64,000 nt of DNA, taken from positions 1 through 64,000 of the forward strand of contig JAGXAB010000004.1 of NCBI GenBank assembly GCA_018971775.1, in the 5' to 3' direction. Positions 35,688 to 44,601 of this stretch are shown one piece after another. Each line of letters starts with the position of its first letter. Within the stretch, counting starts at the first letter, position 1. A model generated the notes under the pieces. The model made no database searches, had not been told where the DNA came from, and saw nothing but the letters and a program-made list of their open reading frames with translations. This DNA is from Cyanobacteria bacterium REEB67. GTDB taxonomy: Bacteria > Cyanobacteriota > Vampirovibrionia > Obscuribacterales > Obscuribacteraceae. Made by a program: the position numbers and the translations under genes.

Positions 35688-37913
35688 GTGGGACTGCCGG
35701 TGACAGAAGACGAAGCCAATCCCTCCCTTACCGACTCAGCTCGGGGTGAGCCGGGACAGTTTGCCTCAAGCCAGCAGAATATCTCCTACCGGCCGGGCGA
35801 TGTCATCGACGGCCATTACGAGCTTACCGCAGAGCTCGGTTCGGGCGGCATGGGTAGCGTCTATGCCTGCCGACATGTCGTTCTCGACAAGGAGTACGCA
35901 ATCAAATTACTATCCGGACGCAAAGTGACGCCGGAGCTCTGGACGCGCTTCCAGAAAGAGGCGAAAGTACTGGCCCGCCTCGACCATCCCGGCATCGTCA
36001 AAATCCACAATATGGGCGTAGACGGGGGTCTCACGCCTTATTACGTGATGGATTTACTATCCGGCGAAAGTCTCGCCGATTTAATCAAACGTACAAAATA
36101 TTTGCCCGTACCGCAAGCCCTCTCTTTTTTTATACAAGTAGCCGGAGCCTTGAGCAGCGCGCACGCGAAGGGAATTATTCACCGCGACATCAAACCCTCA
36201 AATCTGATGGTGATCCGCGACAGTCAGAATAAAATAGCGCGCATCAAAATTGTCGATTTCGGCATCGCACGCTGGTCAAAACAAGCGGCAGGAGCTCAGA
36301 GCCAGACCGCCACCGGCGTAAGCGTCGGCACGCCTTTTTATATGAGTCCGGAGCAGTGCCAGGGTGTGAGCGTCGATGAGCGCTCCGATATTTATTCACT
36401 CGGCTGCGCTCTTTTCCAGGCTCTCACTGGTGAGCCGCCCTTCCGCGGAGACAATGCCTTTCAGACTTTTATGATGCATCAAAACGAGACGCCACCGCGG
36501 CTAAAAAGTCGCAGGCCGGGGGGCGATTTCCCGCCGGAGCTGGAGATGGCCATCGAAAAAATGCTGCGCAAAAATCCCGATGCCAGATATCAGACCATGC
36601 TCCAGGTCGAGCAGATTTTGCAAGCGATCGCCAAAGGTGATGTCGGGAAGAAGAGAACAAATCGCTTCGCCGACAGCAACTCCTTCGGGAATGCAGGCCA
36701 CAGTTTTGCCCTCGCAGACCAAGACAGTCCCGAGACAGGACCGACCGGAGCCAGCACCGGAGCGATCAAGCTACCCCGCCGGACAGGCCTGATCATCGCT
36801 GCTACTCTTGCCTTGATTGCCTCCGGCCTCTATTACGGCCTTAAAGTCGCCTCAACAACCAGCCCGACCGGCCTCACCTCGACAAAGGCACTCACGCTCG
36901 ATACGATCGAGCTCAAACCATCCAGCAAGCCCCTTCTGGAAATCGGCTGCACCAATGCCGAAATCGAACATCTGGGCAAATACAATTTCATTGCCGCCCA
37001 TGAAGATCAGGAAGTGGTCGAGCATGAATTTGAAAAGTTGCAGAGCTTTGGCTACAGGCCAGGCTTCAAATTTCTCGACACAAGCGGCAAAAGTTTCGAC
37101 TTTCCCAGAAACATTATCATTGGCTATATCGGTTTTGGTGATAGCAAACCGCTGGCGGCCGAAGGGAAGGTCATGGTGAAGCCCGGCAGGAGAATCTTTT
37201 ACCAGAGTTACTGCCTGCACCATGTAGACCACTTCATCGATTATTTCAAACCGGGAGATCTCCAGGGCCTGGAGCTCACCAGCCACAAAAATACTTATCT
37301 GCGCGAACAACTGAAAAAATGGAAAAATCTCGAAACTCTTTCTTTTTTCAATTCGCTGACAAGACCGATGCCCTATCATGATGCTTATGATGAAAGTAAA
37401 ATCGATATGGACGACTTGAAAATCACGGATCAACTGCCGCGACTGACTACTCTTGGCGTTTGCGGCCGCATGATAAGCGGGGAAGCACTTGCCCGGCTGC
37501 CCGTGCTCAGAAGGTTGAATTCTTTGCGTATAAAAAACATCAACAATTATGAGGCACTACTGAAGGTGCTGCCTCAATTTCCCAATCTGCACGAAATCTG
37601 GTTGCTCACTCTTCCTGTCACCGACGCACAACTCGAGCCGCTCACAAAAATGCCCGCTCTAGAATCGCTCTATATCTCACGAGCAAAGATCACGCCTGCC
37701 TCTATCGCTGTCCTGGGCCGCCTTACGAAGTTAAGGAAGCTGCGCCTCAATACCAGCTGGAGCCCCGAGCAGCTGGCGGAGCTGCGGCGGAAACTGCCCG
37801 CCTGCCAGTGCACGATTGAGAGGCCGGTAGTCACCGACTACTGGCAGACTCTCAAGCAAGTACCGGTTTCCGATTATTTCAAAGATCAACCGGTGCGTTT
37901 GCCCGATTTTTAA
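35688..37913 (+). CDS. Transmembrane Ser/Thr protein kinase with outer leucine-rich repeats
   Basis: The protein has 741 residues from GTG 35688, with no clear Shine-Dalgarno. A PknB-type kinase domain spans ~44-312: Gly loop GSGGMGSV (51-58), Lys73, HRD 165-167 with catalytic Asp167, DFG 190-192, and GTPFYMSPEQ. One membrane segment lies at ~366-384 (GLIIAATLALIASGLYYGL). The outside part includes four to five leucine-rich repeats in the last 200 residues (LPRLTTLGVCG, FPNLHEIWLLT, MPALESLYISRAKIT, LTKLRKLRLNT). This suggests a receptor kinase sensing an envelope ligand. It lies 45 bp after the MoxR/VWA operon and may be co-expressed. Its stop overlaps the convergent gene by 4 bp. Confidence 0.9.
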   Translation: MGLPVTEDEANPSLTDSARGEPGQFASSQQNISYRPGDVIDGHYELTAELGSGGMGSVYACRHVVLDKEYAIKLLSGRKVTPELWTRFQKEAKVLARLDHPGIVKIHNMGVDGGLTPYYVMDLLSGESLADLIKRTKYLPVPQALSFFIQVAGALSSAHAKGIIHRDIKPSNLMVIRDSQNKIARIKIVDFGIARWSKQAAGAQSQTATGVSVGTPFYMSPEQCQGVSVDERSDIYSLGCALFQALTGEPPFRGDNAFQTFMMHQNETPPRLKSRRPGGDFPPELEMAIEKMLRKNPDARYQTMLQVEQILQAIAKGDVGKKRTNRFADSNSFGNAGHSFALADQDSPETGPTGASTGAIKLPRRTGLIIAATLALIASGLYYGLKVASTTSPTGLTSTKALTLDTIELKPSSKPLLEIGCTNAEIEHLGKYNFIAAHEDQEVVEHEFEKLQSFGYRPGFKFLDTSGKSFDFPRNIIIGYIGFGDSKPLAAEGKVMVKPGRRIFYQSYCLHHVDHFIDYFKPGDLQGLELTSHKNTYLREQLKKWKNLETLSFFNSLTRPMPYHDAYDESKIDMDDLKITDQLPRLTTLGVCGRMISGEALARLPVLRRLNSLRIKNINNYEALLKVLPQFPNLHEIWLLTLPVTDAQLEPLTKMPALESLYISRAKITPASIAVLGRLTKLRKLRLNTSWSPEQLAELRRKLPACQCTIERPVVTDYWQTLKQVPVSDYFKDQPVRLPDF

Positions 37914-38809
37914 GAGGCGATGATCTTGACGCCGAGATCTTGCAAAATCTGGGGAGCCAGACCACCTTCGCTGCGACTGATGGCGAGCAGCAAATGTTCT
38001 GTTTCGATACGTTCCTGGTTGAGACCCTCGGCCGTACTCAAAGCAGCCTGCAACATCTTGACGGCGCGCCTGGTCAAGGGCAACTGACGCGGCGTCCAGC
38101 CACTACTCAGGGCGGTAATGCTGGCCGTGCGTTCGCGTAATATTTCAACGGTCACATTATTGGCTCGCAGTAGTTGCGCCGCAGCACCACTCTCCTGCAA
38201 AAGCAAGCCGAGCAGTATGTGCTCTGTGCCCAGGAAGGACAAGCCCGAGCTGCGCGCTTCGTGTTCGGCCAGAGTCATGGCGACGATGGTCTCGGCACTC
38301 ATCCAGTCGTAGAGCTTGCTCGACACCGTGCTCGGTCGCGGCGTGGCGTCTTCGGCAGCCATGGCGAAGAGGTCCTCGAAAGTTTCGACGATACGCTCGC
38401 GCAGCTCGATCTTATTGACGAGCAAATTTTGCAAAAGAACATCGACCAGGCCGTTGCCGAGGGCGATTACGCCGATCAACATGTGACCGGTCAGGAGCTT
38501 CTTGTGGTTATTTTCGCGGGCGGCCAACCAGGCCTTTTCCAGAGCGCGCTTGCCGCTCAGGTCGAAGGGGATTTCGCCCCCAGGGGCAGCCGGAGCAGAG
38601 GCGACATCGCTCAATTCTTTCAATTGTTCGTGGATTTGCTTATAGCCGACATTGACCGATTTTAAGGCACCAGCAGCAGTGCCCGGCCCGGCGCCGACAA
38701 CACCGAGCAAAAGATGTTCGTCGCGGATCACCTCGCTGCCAAATTCGCGGGCAACGGCATGGGCGATGTCGATGGAGCGGATGCTCAACTCTGAATAACG
38801 CTGAAACAT
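37910..38809 (-). CDS. Clp-N domain protein without ATPase domains
   Basis: The protein has 299 residues made only of two Clp-N domains (four repeats). Repeat signatures are RDEHLLLGVVGAG, TGHMLIGVIALGNG, GTEHILLGLLLQESG and ETEHLLLAISRSEGG. In ClpA/ClpC this domain binds substrates and adaptors such as MecB/ClpS. Stand-alone proteins (for example ClpS-partner or ClpT-like proteins of cyanobacteria and plastids) have no AAA module. It may modulate a Clp protease or act independently. It is the last gene of a three-gene operon, 6 bp after the PEBP gene. Confidence 0.9.
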   Translation of the reverse strand: MFQRYSELSIRSIDIAHAVAREFGSEVIRDEHLLLGVVGAGPGTAAGALKSVNVGYKQIHEQLKELSDVASAPAAPGGEIPFDLSGKRALEKAWLAARENNHKKLLTGHMLIGVIALGNGLVDVLLQNLLVNKIELRERIVETFEDLFAMAAEDATPRPSTVSSKLYDWMSAETIVAMTLAEHEARSSGLSFLGTEHILLGLLLQESGAAAQLLRANNVTVEILRERTASITALSSGWTPRQLPLTRRAVKMLQAALSTAEGLNQERIETEHLLLAISRSEGGLAPQILQDLGVKIIAS

Positions 38810-38815
38810 TATCGT

Positions 38816-39406
38816 TTAACGCCTGACATAAGTGCCCACATACTCACCGCCAGCGACGACATGTCCGTGCATGGCAGCGTTCAATTCGGCTTTGCTGCAA
38901 CCGCCTTTCAGGGCAAGTTTAGTATCGAGAGCGTAGACGGCAAAGTGATAGTGATGGACGGGACCACTGGGCGGAGCAGGCCCGTTATAGCCAACATTGC
39001 CGAAGTCATTGGTCCCCTGGCAGACCCCCCCGGCGAGGGTGGCTGACCGGGCCTGTCCGCCCTTGAGCTCGACTGCGTCAGCCGGCACATTGAAGACAAT
39101 CCAGTGCCACCACACGCCGCGCGGCGCATCGGGATCGGTACAGGTGATGACGAGAGATTGAGCCCTGGTCGGAGCTTTTGACCAGACCATAGCGGGCGAT
39201 TGATCGGCACCGTCGGCACTGTATTTTTTGGGGATGAGAGCACCGGCGGCAAAATCAGGACTCTGGACGCGCATCGGCTCGAGCCTGGCCTCCGCCGCCC
39301 GCACAGCCGCTCCCGGCAGCATTTTTAGAACCGGTAAGAGCGAAAAAGCGCAGAGATTCAAAGCGAGTGCGCTGACAAATAAAGCGGCGGAGACTTGCAT
39401 CCTCAT
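38816..39406 (-). CDS. Secreted PEBP-family protein (YbhB/YbcL type)
   Basis: The protein has 196 residues with a signal peptide (~1-38). The PEBP core is clear: MRVQSPDFAAGALIPKKYSADG, then ITCTDPDAPRGVWWHWIVFN, VGYNGPAPPSGPVHHYHFAVYA and a C-terminal HGHVVAGGEYVGTY. The ligand-pocket DPDAP and GP(P)SGxxHxY motifs are intact. Bacterial members have unknown function. It lies between a small secreted protein gene (5-bp gap) and the Clp-N gene (6-bp gap) in one operon. Confidence 0.92.
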   Translation of the reverse strand: MRMQVSAALFVSALALNLCAFSLLPVLKMLPGAAVRAAEARLEPMRVQSPDFAAGALIPKKYSADGADQSPAMVWSKAPTRAQSLVITCTDPDAPRGVWWHWIVFNVPADAVELKGGQARSATLAGGVCQGTNDFGNVGYNGPAPPSGPVHHYHFAVYALDTKLALKGGCSKAELNAAMHGHVVAGGEYVGTYVRR

Positions 39407-39411
39407 TTTCT

Positions 39412-39828
39412 CTAATTGACCTCGGTTACTGCCGTAGCATGAAATTCATTGCGCTTAAATTCACCGGTGATTTTGCACATATGCGCCTTGTCTTTTTTGC
39501 TCGCTCTGATCAATTTTTGGGCGAGGGCACTACCGGCGGCATCAAGATCGATCCATTTGCCGCCGCTATAAACGGCATAACCGGCTTCGCAGCAGGACGG
39601 CTCGAGGGAGCAGGCCCTGGTGTGATCCTTGAGGCGCTTGGTGGGGTCGAGATGGTCATTTTTGATCATCGCCGCGCAGGATTTGTCGACCAGATAACCG
39701 GTGAAGCTCTCGGCGCCGGCTGCCAGCGAGGCTGGCAGGGAGACGTTGAGGATGAGGCATAGAGTTGTAGTGGCAAGAGCGGCAAAATTTGCAAAAGCGG
39801 CCCGGCCTGCGAAAAATTTGGAGTGCAT
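39412..39828 (-). CDS. Small secreted protein with paired cysteines
   Basis: The protein has 138 residues with AAGGTGA upstream. A signal peptide ends near residue 39 (SLAAGAES). The mature part shows TGYLVDKSCA, DHTRACSLEPSCCEAGYAV, WIDLDAAGSALAQKL and a final beta strand with VTEVN. Small exported proteins with a TGxLVDxxC start and a downstream C-x5-CC occur in several environmental phyla; the function is unknown. Five Cys are in the mature part, so disulfides are possible. First gene of the operon with the PEBP and Clp-N genes. Confidence 0.78.
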   Translation of the reverse strand: MHSKFFAGRAAFANFAALATTTLCLILNVSLPASLAAGAESFTGYLVDKSCAAMIKNDHLDPTKRLKDHTRACSLEPSCCEAGYAVYSGGKWIDLDAAGSALAQKLIRASKKDKAHMCKITGEFKRNEFHATAVTEVN

Positions 39829-39933
39829 AAGTCACCTTGAGAGCCAGCCAAGGGGTATGGTAAGTTGCTAGCTGCTAAATGGTAGCAGAAAGGATCGTCT
39901 CGCCCCCCAAGCCAGCGCGAGCAGGAGTTGCCA

Positions 39934-40653
39934 GTGGAAGAAAACCAGCGCCGGGACGGGCTTGCCTCCACCGGCGACGACATAGACAAAAAACCGATCA
40001 TCTTGCAAGCAGCCGCAAGCGGAGACAAGGTCGTCGCGGTTGTCGGGAGCCAACCCGAATTGCCGGTCGATTTTATCTGGCCGCAAGATAAAATCGGCGA
40101 ACCAATGCGCTTCGTCGCCCAGATAGATTTTGCCGCCCTGGCTAGTACGGTTCTGGCTGGCGCTGTCAGTGCCGAAAAAAATGGCGCTGAAAAGCTCGCG
40201 GCAAAGCCGGCCGCTGCCTTTGCCGCCCTACCTGCTGGCGGCCTGCTCTCTCTTTTTTGCGCCGCGCAGATCGCTACCATGTCGCCAAAGGACCGCAAAG
40301 CCTTTCACATCGCCTATCTGCCGCAAGCGGCTCTTGATCAGACATTATCCGCCAGCAATCGCTGGACGGTAAGAGACGACACCGCCAGACTCGATCTGGG
40401 GCCGGAAGCCAATTTTCTACTCTGCCAGGACACGGGCGGCCTGGAGCAGCAAAAAGAAATCGCTGCCTTTGCCGCCAGCGGCATCAGCCACAGCGCCGCC
40501 CGTGCCGCTGACGGACATTACAGCCATCTGATGGCGGAAGTACCCAACTGGATACTGCTCGCTCAGCTTGGCGGGATGCGCCTGCTCACGCGCCTCGATG
40601 ACCTCGAGGCTCGGCGCTTCGAGCGCGCCTGGCTGATGGTGGCCACGCTCTGA
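39934..40653 (+). CDS. DUF1963/YwqG-like protein
   Basis: The protein has 239 residues from GTG 39934 with AGGAG six bases upstream; TTG 39928 is too close to that site. It contains LPVDFIWPQDKIGEPMRFVAQIDF, then LPAGGLLSLFCAAQ, and a late WILLAQLGGM segment. This fits the DUF1963 family (WP....P..FLAQI...LP..G.L..F), soluble proteins of unknown function. The match is partial, and some conserved residues are missing. It is divergent from the small secreted protein and convergent with the OmpA-like gene. Confidence 0.6.
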   Translation: MEENQRRDGLASTGDDIDKKPIILQAAASGDKVVAVVGSQPELPVDFIWPQDKIGEPMRFVAQIDFAALASTVLAGAVSAEKNGAEKLAAKPAAAFAALPAGGLLSLFCAAQIATMSPKDRKAFHIAYLPQAALDQTLSASNRWTVRDDTARLDLGPEANFLLCQDTGGLEQQKEIAAFAASGISHSAARAADGHYSHLMAEVPNWILLAQLGGMRLLTRLDDLEARRFERAWLMVATL

Positions 40654-40672
40654 GGGTCAGTCGGCCTGGCGC

Positions 40673-41818
40673 TTAGATTTTACGGAAGACGACGCGACGG
40701 TTTCGCGCCCGGTGCGCGGGCGTATCGTTAGGCACTTCCGGCTTGGTGAAACCATAACCGACCGGCCGCAAACGTGCCCCGGAGATACCGATCTCGGCCA
40801 GATAGCGCTTGACCGAAGCGGCTCTGCGCCTCGATAGTCCCATGTTGTATTCGTAACCGCCGATGATGCAGCAATGTCCTTCCACCTGCAATTTTACGGA
40901 AGGATCATCGCGCAGGTAATCGGCCAGCCCGTTGAGAATTTCTTTGGAATGAGGCCGCAGATGATCCGAATCGAAATCGAAGAGAATCAAATAGGACGTG
41001 GCCACGCCGCCATTGCGCAGGTCGTTGACGATGCGTTTGGCTTCCTTGACGGCATCCCCGTCGCCGTAGGCATGAGTGAGCGATGCCACCCAGCGGAAAG
41101 GTGCGTTGCCCTGCACGATCATCGGCACTCTGGCATTGTCCAGCACCCAGTACGTCCAACCGTTGTCGCAAACGGCCTTGATCGTGCGCACCGGCGTGTC
41201 AACGCCTTCGATGCGAATATTGACGATGTCTTCGCCGGCGGCCTGGATGTAATGCGGCAGCGGCACAGATTCATGATGCAAGACCATGACCGTCTCCGGT
41301 CCGTCGATGCTGAACTCCGAGCGCTTGCCTTCCTTCAATGCTTTGAAAAGCACGTCGGAGATGCGAATGGCATTTGTATAGCCGACCAGTGTGCATGTTT
41401 CGCTTTTGGGATAAAAAAGTGAAACGCGGCGACTATTGCGCACGTCCTCGCCTTCGGTGCGACGAATGCCGGCCGCGTCAGCCGGATGGCCCATCGACCA
41501 GTCAAAAATAAAGCCGTTCGGGCCGGTCTCTTCTACTTTGGCGACGAAGTCATAATCGCCGATGTGACGCCACTGATTATCGAGACCCTCATAAGTGTGC
41601 AGGGTCACTTCCAGACCGGGTCCGAGCACTATCTGCGAAGTCGGGTCGGTGATCACAGGCGGTGTGTAAGTGACTTTATCACCGACGACAGCCTGACCGG
41701 CCTTGAGTCTCATGCCAGTGCTGGGATCGATGGCCGGACGCCCACCGGAGGCGGCAACCGGCGCAAGCGGCATGACGAAGAGGTTGAAGAGGATTACCAG
41801 CAGTATAATTAGGCGCAT
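40673..41818 (-). CDS. Secreted OmpA-like C-terminal domain protein
   Basis: The protein has 381 residues from ATG 41818, chosen because a signal peptide follows at once (LIILLVILFNLFVMPLAPVA); a start at 41899 in frame is possible. Residues ~30-270 form a beta-rich domain with no known match. The OmpA-like domain (~274-381) has ILFDFDSDHLRPHSKEIL, LSRRRAASVKRYL and GYGFTKP. OmpA domains bind peptidoglycan through Asp in GHTD and Arg in LSxxRA. Here the first motif is GHCCIIG, so the Asp is lost while the Arg remains. It is divergent from dnaK. Confidence 0.88.
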   Translation of the reverse strand: MRLIILLVILFNLFVMPLAPVAASGGRPAIDPSTGMRLKAGQAVVGDKVTYTPPVITDPTSQIVLGPGLEVTLHTYEGLDNQWRHIGDYDFVAKVEETGPNGFIFDWSMGHPADAAGIRRTEGEDVRNSRRVSLFYPKSETCTLVGYTNAIRISDVLFKALKEGKRSEFSIDGPETVMVLHHESVPLPHYIQAAGEDIVNIRIEGVDTPVRTIKAVCDNGWTYWVLDNARVPMIVQGNAPFRWVASLTHAYGDGDAVKEAKRIVNDLRNGGVATSYLILFDFDSDHLRPHSKEILNGLADYLRDDPSVKLQVEGHCCIIGGYEYNMGLSRRRAASVKRYLAEIGISGARLRPVGYGFTKPEVPNDTPAHRARNRRVVFRKI

Positions 41819-41875
41819 AGGGCAATTATTGCAGGTAGCTCCAGACAGGGCCAGAAACAAATTCTCAGAACCAGC

Positions 41876-41897
41876 GAATTGCAACCGAATTGCAACC
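41876..41897. repeat. Tandem 11-bp direct repeat in the ompA/dnaK gap
   Basis: GAATTGCAACC occurs twice head to tail (41876-41886 and 41887-41897), about 60 bp upstream of the OmpA-like start. Two identical tandem sites suggest a regulator-binding site, but no regulator is known for this motif to me. Confidence 0.4.
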
Positions 41898-42008
41898 AAT
41901 TAAATGCATCGCCCTGATTTGATGATTTTTATATGCTCAGAAGATGATTAAAGAAAGCTATGGATTTGGCATATGTGAGTCTGCGTTCACTAGGCTGAAA
42001 GTATGGTG

Positions 42009-42035
42009 AGTCGCAACAGGTTCTGATTTGCGACT
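42009..42035. promoter_or_regulatory. Inverted repeat in the dnaK leader
   Basis: AGTCGCAA (42009-42016) and TTGCGACT (42028-42035) are a perfect 8-bp inverted repeat with 11 bp between. It lies 56 bp before the dnaK ATG and is followed by TTT. It is not the HrcA CIRCE sequence (TTAGCACTC-N9-GAGTGCTAA), though length and spacing are similar. It may be an operator or an attenuator hairpin. Confidence 0.5.
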
Positions 42036-42091
42036 TTTGTAATAGTTCCACAAGTCAGTCCCTTCACCGGGGGCAACGCGGAGACGAAAAT

Positions 42092-44029
42092 ATGGCTAAG
42101 GCAGTAGGTATAGATCTAGGTACGACAAACTCAGTAGTGGCAGTCATGGAAGGGGGCATCCCCACCGTTATCGCCAACGTCGAAGGCGCCAGAACCACGC
42201 CATCAGTGGTCGCTGTCACCAAGACCGGCGAAAGACTGGTCGGACAACTGGCACGCCGCCAGGCTGTCGTCAATCCCCAGAACACTGTCTATTCGATCAA
42301 ACGCTTCATGGGCAGACATTTCAGCGAAGTAGACGCCGAACGCAAAACCGTATCCTACAAGGTCCAGGAATCGCCCGAAGGCGGTTGCAAGGTGCCGCTG
42401 GGCGGCAAAGACTACTCGCCTGAAGAAATTTCAGCGATGATTTTACGCAAACTCAAAGAAGATGCCGAAAAATATCTGGGCGAAAAGGTAACGACGGCGG
42501 TGATCACCGTGCCCGCTTACTTCAACGACTCGCAGCGCCAGGCTACGAAAAATGCCGGAGCCATCGCCGGTCTCGAAGTTTCACGCATCATCAACGAGCC
42601 GACGGCAGCCGCTCTCGCTTACGGTCTCGACAAGAAAAAAGACGAAACAGTACTGGTCTTCGACCTCGGCGGTGGTACTTTCGACGTCTCCATTCTGGAA
42701 GTCGGCGACGGTCTTTTCGAGGTCAAATCCACCTCAGGTGACACCCACCTCGGCGGCGATGATTTCGACCACTTGATTGTGCAATGGCTGGCCGATGAAT
42801 TTTTGAAATCGGATGGTATCGATCTGCGCAAAGATCCGCAGGCATTGCAGAGACTTACAGAAGCCGCCGAAAAAGCGAAGATCGAGCTTTCGTCCGTGAA
42901 CGAAACGAGCATCGCGCTACCCTTCGTCACGGCCAATGAAACCGGTCCTCGTCACCTCGATATGAGATTGACCCGATCCAAGTTTAACGAATTGACCAGA
43001 AGTCTGGTCGAGCGCTGCCGTCAACCGGTAGAGCGCGCCCTGGCCGACGCCAAACTGACCTATTCCAATATCGATGAAATCGTTCTCGTTGGCGGCTCGA
43101 CCCGTATACCGGCTGTGCAAGATCTGGTCAAGAGCCTGACCGGCGGCAAAGAGCCCAACCAGAGCGTCAACCCCGACGAAGTCGTAGCTATTGGTGCGGC
43201 GGTCCAGGCCGGCGTCCTGACCGGTGAAGTGAAGGAAATAGTCCTCCTCGACGTCACTCCGCTCTCACTCGGTATTGAAACCATGGGTGGTGTCTTCACA
43301 CCGCTGGTCGACCGCAATACGACCATCCCCACTCACAAATCGCAGACCTTCTCGACCGCCGAAGACAATCAGACCAACGTCGATATCCAGGTCTTCCAGG
43401 GCGAGCGCAAAATGGCCCGCGACAATAAACTGCTCGGCAATTTCATCCTTGATGGTATTCCGCTAGCAAGACGCGGCATGCCCAAGATCGAAGTCTCTTT
43501 CGACATCGATGCCAACGGTATCCTTTCCGTTACCGCCAAAGACGAAAACAGCGGCAAAGCACAGAAAATCACGATTACCGCCAGCACCAACCTGAACAAG
43601 GACGACATCGATCGGATGATGCGCGAAGCGGAAGCGCACAGCAAAGATGACGAAACCAAAAAAGCCCAGGCCGATTTGCGTAACGAAGCCGATGGCTTGA
43701 TCTATCAAGTCGAAACCGCGGTCAAAGAAAACGCCGCCCACATCAGCGACGCCAACAAATCCAAGGCCGAGCTCCTGGTCAGCGAATTGAAGCAAAAAGT
43801 GAAAGCCGATGCTTCGGTGGAAGTGCTCAAGAAAGCTGTCGAAGATTTGAAAAACCATTTGATGGCCGTGCAGACGGAAGCTCAGCAACAAGCTCAACAA
43901 GCAGCCAGCGCCTCAGCCGGTAACGGTAATGGCGCAGGCGACGGTGCTTACACCGAAAAGCCCAGAGCTGGTGCTGCAGCCGGCGCCGGTCACAGCAGCG
44001 ATGACGTTATCGATGCTGAAGTAGTTTAA
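42092..44029 (+). CDS. dnaK: Hsp70 chaperone DnaK
   Basis: The protein has 645 residues with GGAGACG before the ATG. It has the full ATPase domain ([46 protein letters not shown]), the interdomain linker ([20 protein letters not shown]), the substrate-binding domain and a helical lid ending in DDVIDAEVV. DnaK binds unfolded chains with J-proteins and GrpE. The sequence is close to cyanobacterial DnaK in the first 60 residues. The neighbours are not grpE or dnaJ; msrA follows 18 bp later, a plausible stress operon. The lid is rich in Gln/Ala/Gly before the acidic tail. Confidence 0.97.
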   Translation: MAKAVGIDLGTTNSVVAVMEGGIPTVIANVEGARTTPSVVAVTKTGERLVGQLARRQAVVNPQNTVYSIKRFMGRHFSEVDAERKTVSYKVQESPEGGCKVPLGGKDYSPEEISAMILRKLKEDAEKYLGEKVTTAVITVPAYFNDSQRQATKNAGAIAGLEVSRIINEPTAAALAYGLDKKKDETVLVFDLGGGTFDVSILEVGDGLFEVKSTSGDTHLGGDDFDHLIVQWLADEFLKSDGIDLRKDPQALQRLTEAAEKAKIELSSVNETSIALPFVTANETGPRHLDMRLTRSKFNELTRSLVERCRQPVERALADAKLTYSNIDEIVLVGGSTRIPAVQDLVKSLTGGKEPNQSVNPDEVVAIGAAVQAGVLTGEVKEIVLLDVTPLSLGIETMGGVFTPLVDRNTTIPTHKSQTFSTAEDNQTNVDIQVFQGERKMARDNKLLGNFILDGIPLARRGMPKIEVSFDIDANGILSVTAKDENSGKAQKITITASTNLNKDDIDRMMREAEAHSKDDETKKAQADLRNEADGLIYQVETAVKENAAHISDANKSKAELLVSELKQKVKADASVEVLKKAVEDLKNHLMAVQTEAQQQAQQAASASAGNGNGAGDGAYTEKPRAGAAAGAGHSSDDVIDAEVV

Positions 44030-44047
44030 AACAGGAGCGCAAGCAAA

Positions 44048-44518
44048 ATGGAAAAAGCGACTTTCGCCGCCGGTTGTTTCTGGGGAGTCGAAGAAAACTT
44101 CGCCAACTTAGAAGGTGTTACCGCCACCAAGGTCGGTTATAGCGGCGGCATCTTGCCAAACGCTACATACAAAGACGTCTGCGGCGGCCGCACCGGCCAC
44201 GCCGAAGTCGTGGAAGTAAGCTTCGACCCGACCGTTCTATCTTATGAAAAGTTGGTCCATTTCTTTTTCGAGATTCACGACCCGACGACTCTTAACAGAC
44301 AGGGACCGGACCGTGGCGATCAGTATCGTTCGGCGATTTTTTATCACTCCCCCGAGCAACAGCAAATTGCCAAGCAAGTGATTGAAGACCTGAGCAAACT
44401 GGACCGCTTCAAAGCTCAGCCAATCGTCACCCAGGTGGTCGAAGCTGCGCCCTTCTACGACGCTGAAGAATATCACCAGAAATACCTGGCCAAGCAGGGT
44501 TTGAAAGTCTGCCACTAG
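44048..44518 (+). CDS. msrA: Peptide-methionine (S)-S-oxide reductase MsrA
   Basis: The protein has 156 residues with AGGAGCG upstream. The catalytic motif GCFWG holds Cys10. Other family marks are YSGG, GRTGHAEVVEVSFDP, FFEIHDPTTLNRQGPDRGDQYRSAIF and EDYHQKYL-like EEYHQKYLAKQG. It repairs oxidised methionine in proteins. It is probably co-transcribed with dnaK and is followed by a strong terminator. Confidence 0.96.
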   Translation: MEKATFAAGCFWGVEENFANLEGVTATKVGYSGGILPNATYKDVCGGRTGHAEVVEVSFDPTVLSYEKLVHFFFEIHDPTTLNRQGPDRGDQYRSAIFYHSPEQQQIAKQVIEDLSKLDRFKAQPIVTQVVEAAPFYDAEEYHQKYLAKQGLKVCH

Positions 44519-44536
44519 AAAACTGAAGTAATAGAA

Positions 44537-44577
44537 GAAGAGCTGATCGGCCAATGCTGAGATCAGCTCTTCTTTTT
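44537..44577 (+). terminator. Rho-independent terminator of dnaK-msrA
   Basis: GAAGAGCTGATC (44537-44548) and GATCAGCTCTTC (44561-44572) form a perfect 12-bp stem with a 12-nt loop, followed by TTTTT. It overlaps a spurious upstream extension of the next gene, supporting the later start at 44602. Confidence 0.95.
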
Positions 44578-44601
44578 ATAGGGGATTATACGGAAAAAAC
44601 A

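Noticed and set aside
42040..42091. Possible HrcA CIRCE element before dnaK
   Set aside because: No TTAGCACTC/GAGTGCTAA halves are present; the palindrome found at 42009-42035 is different.
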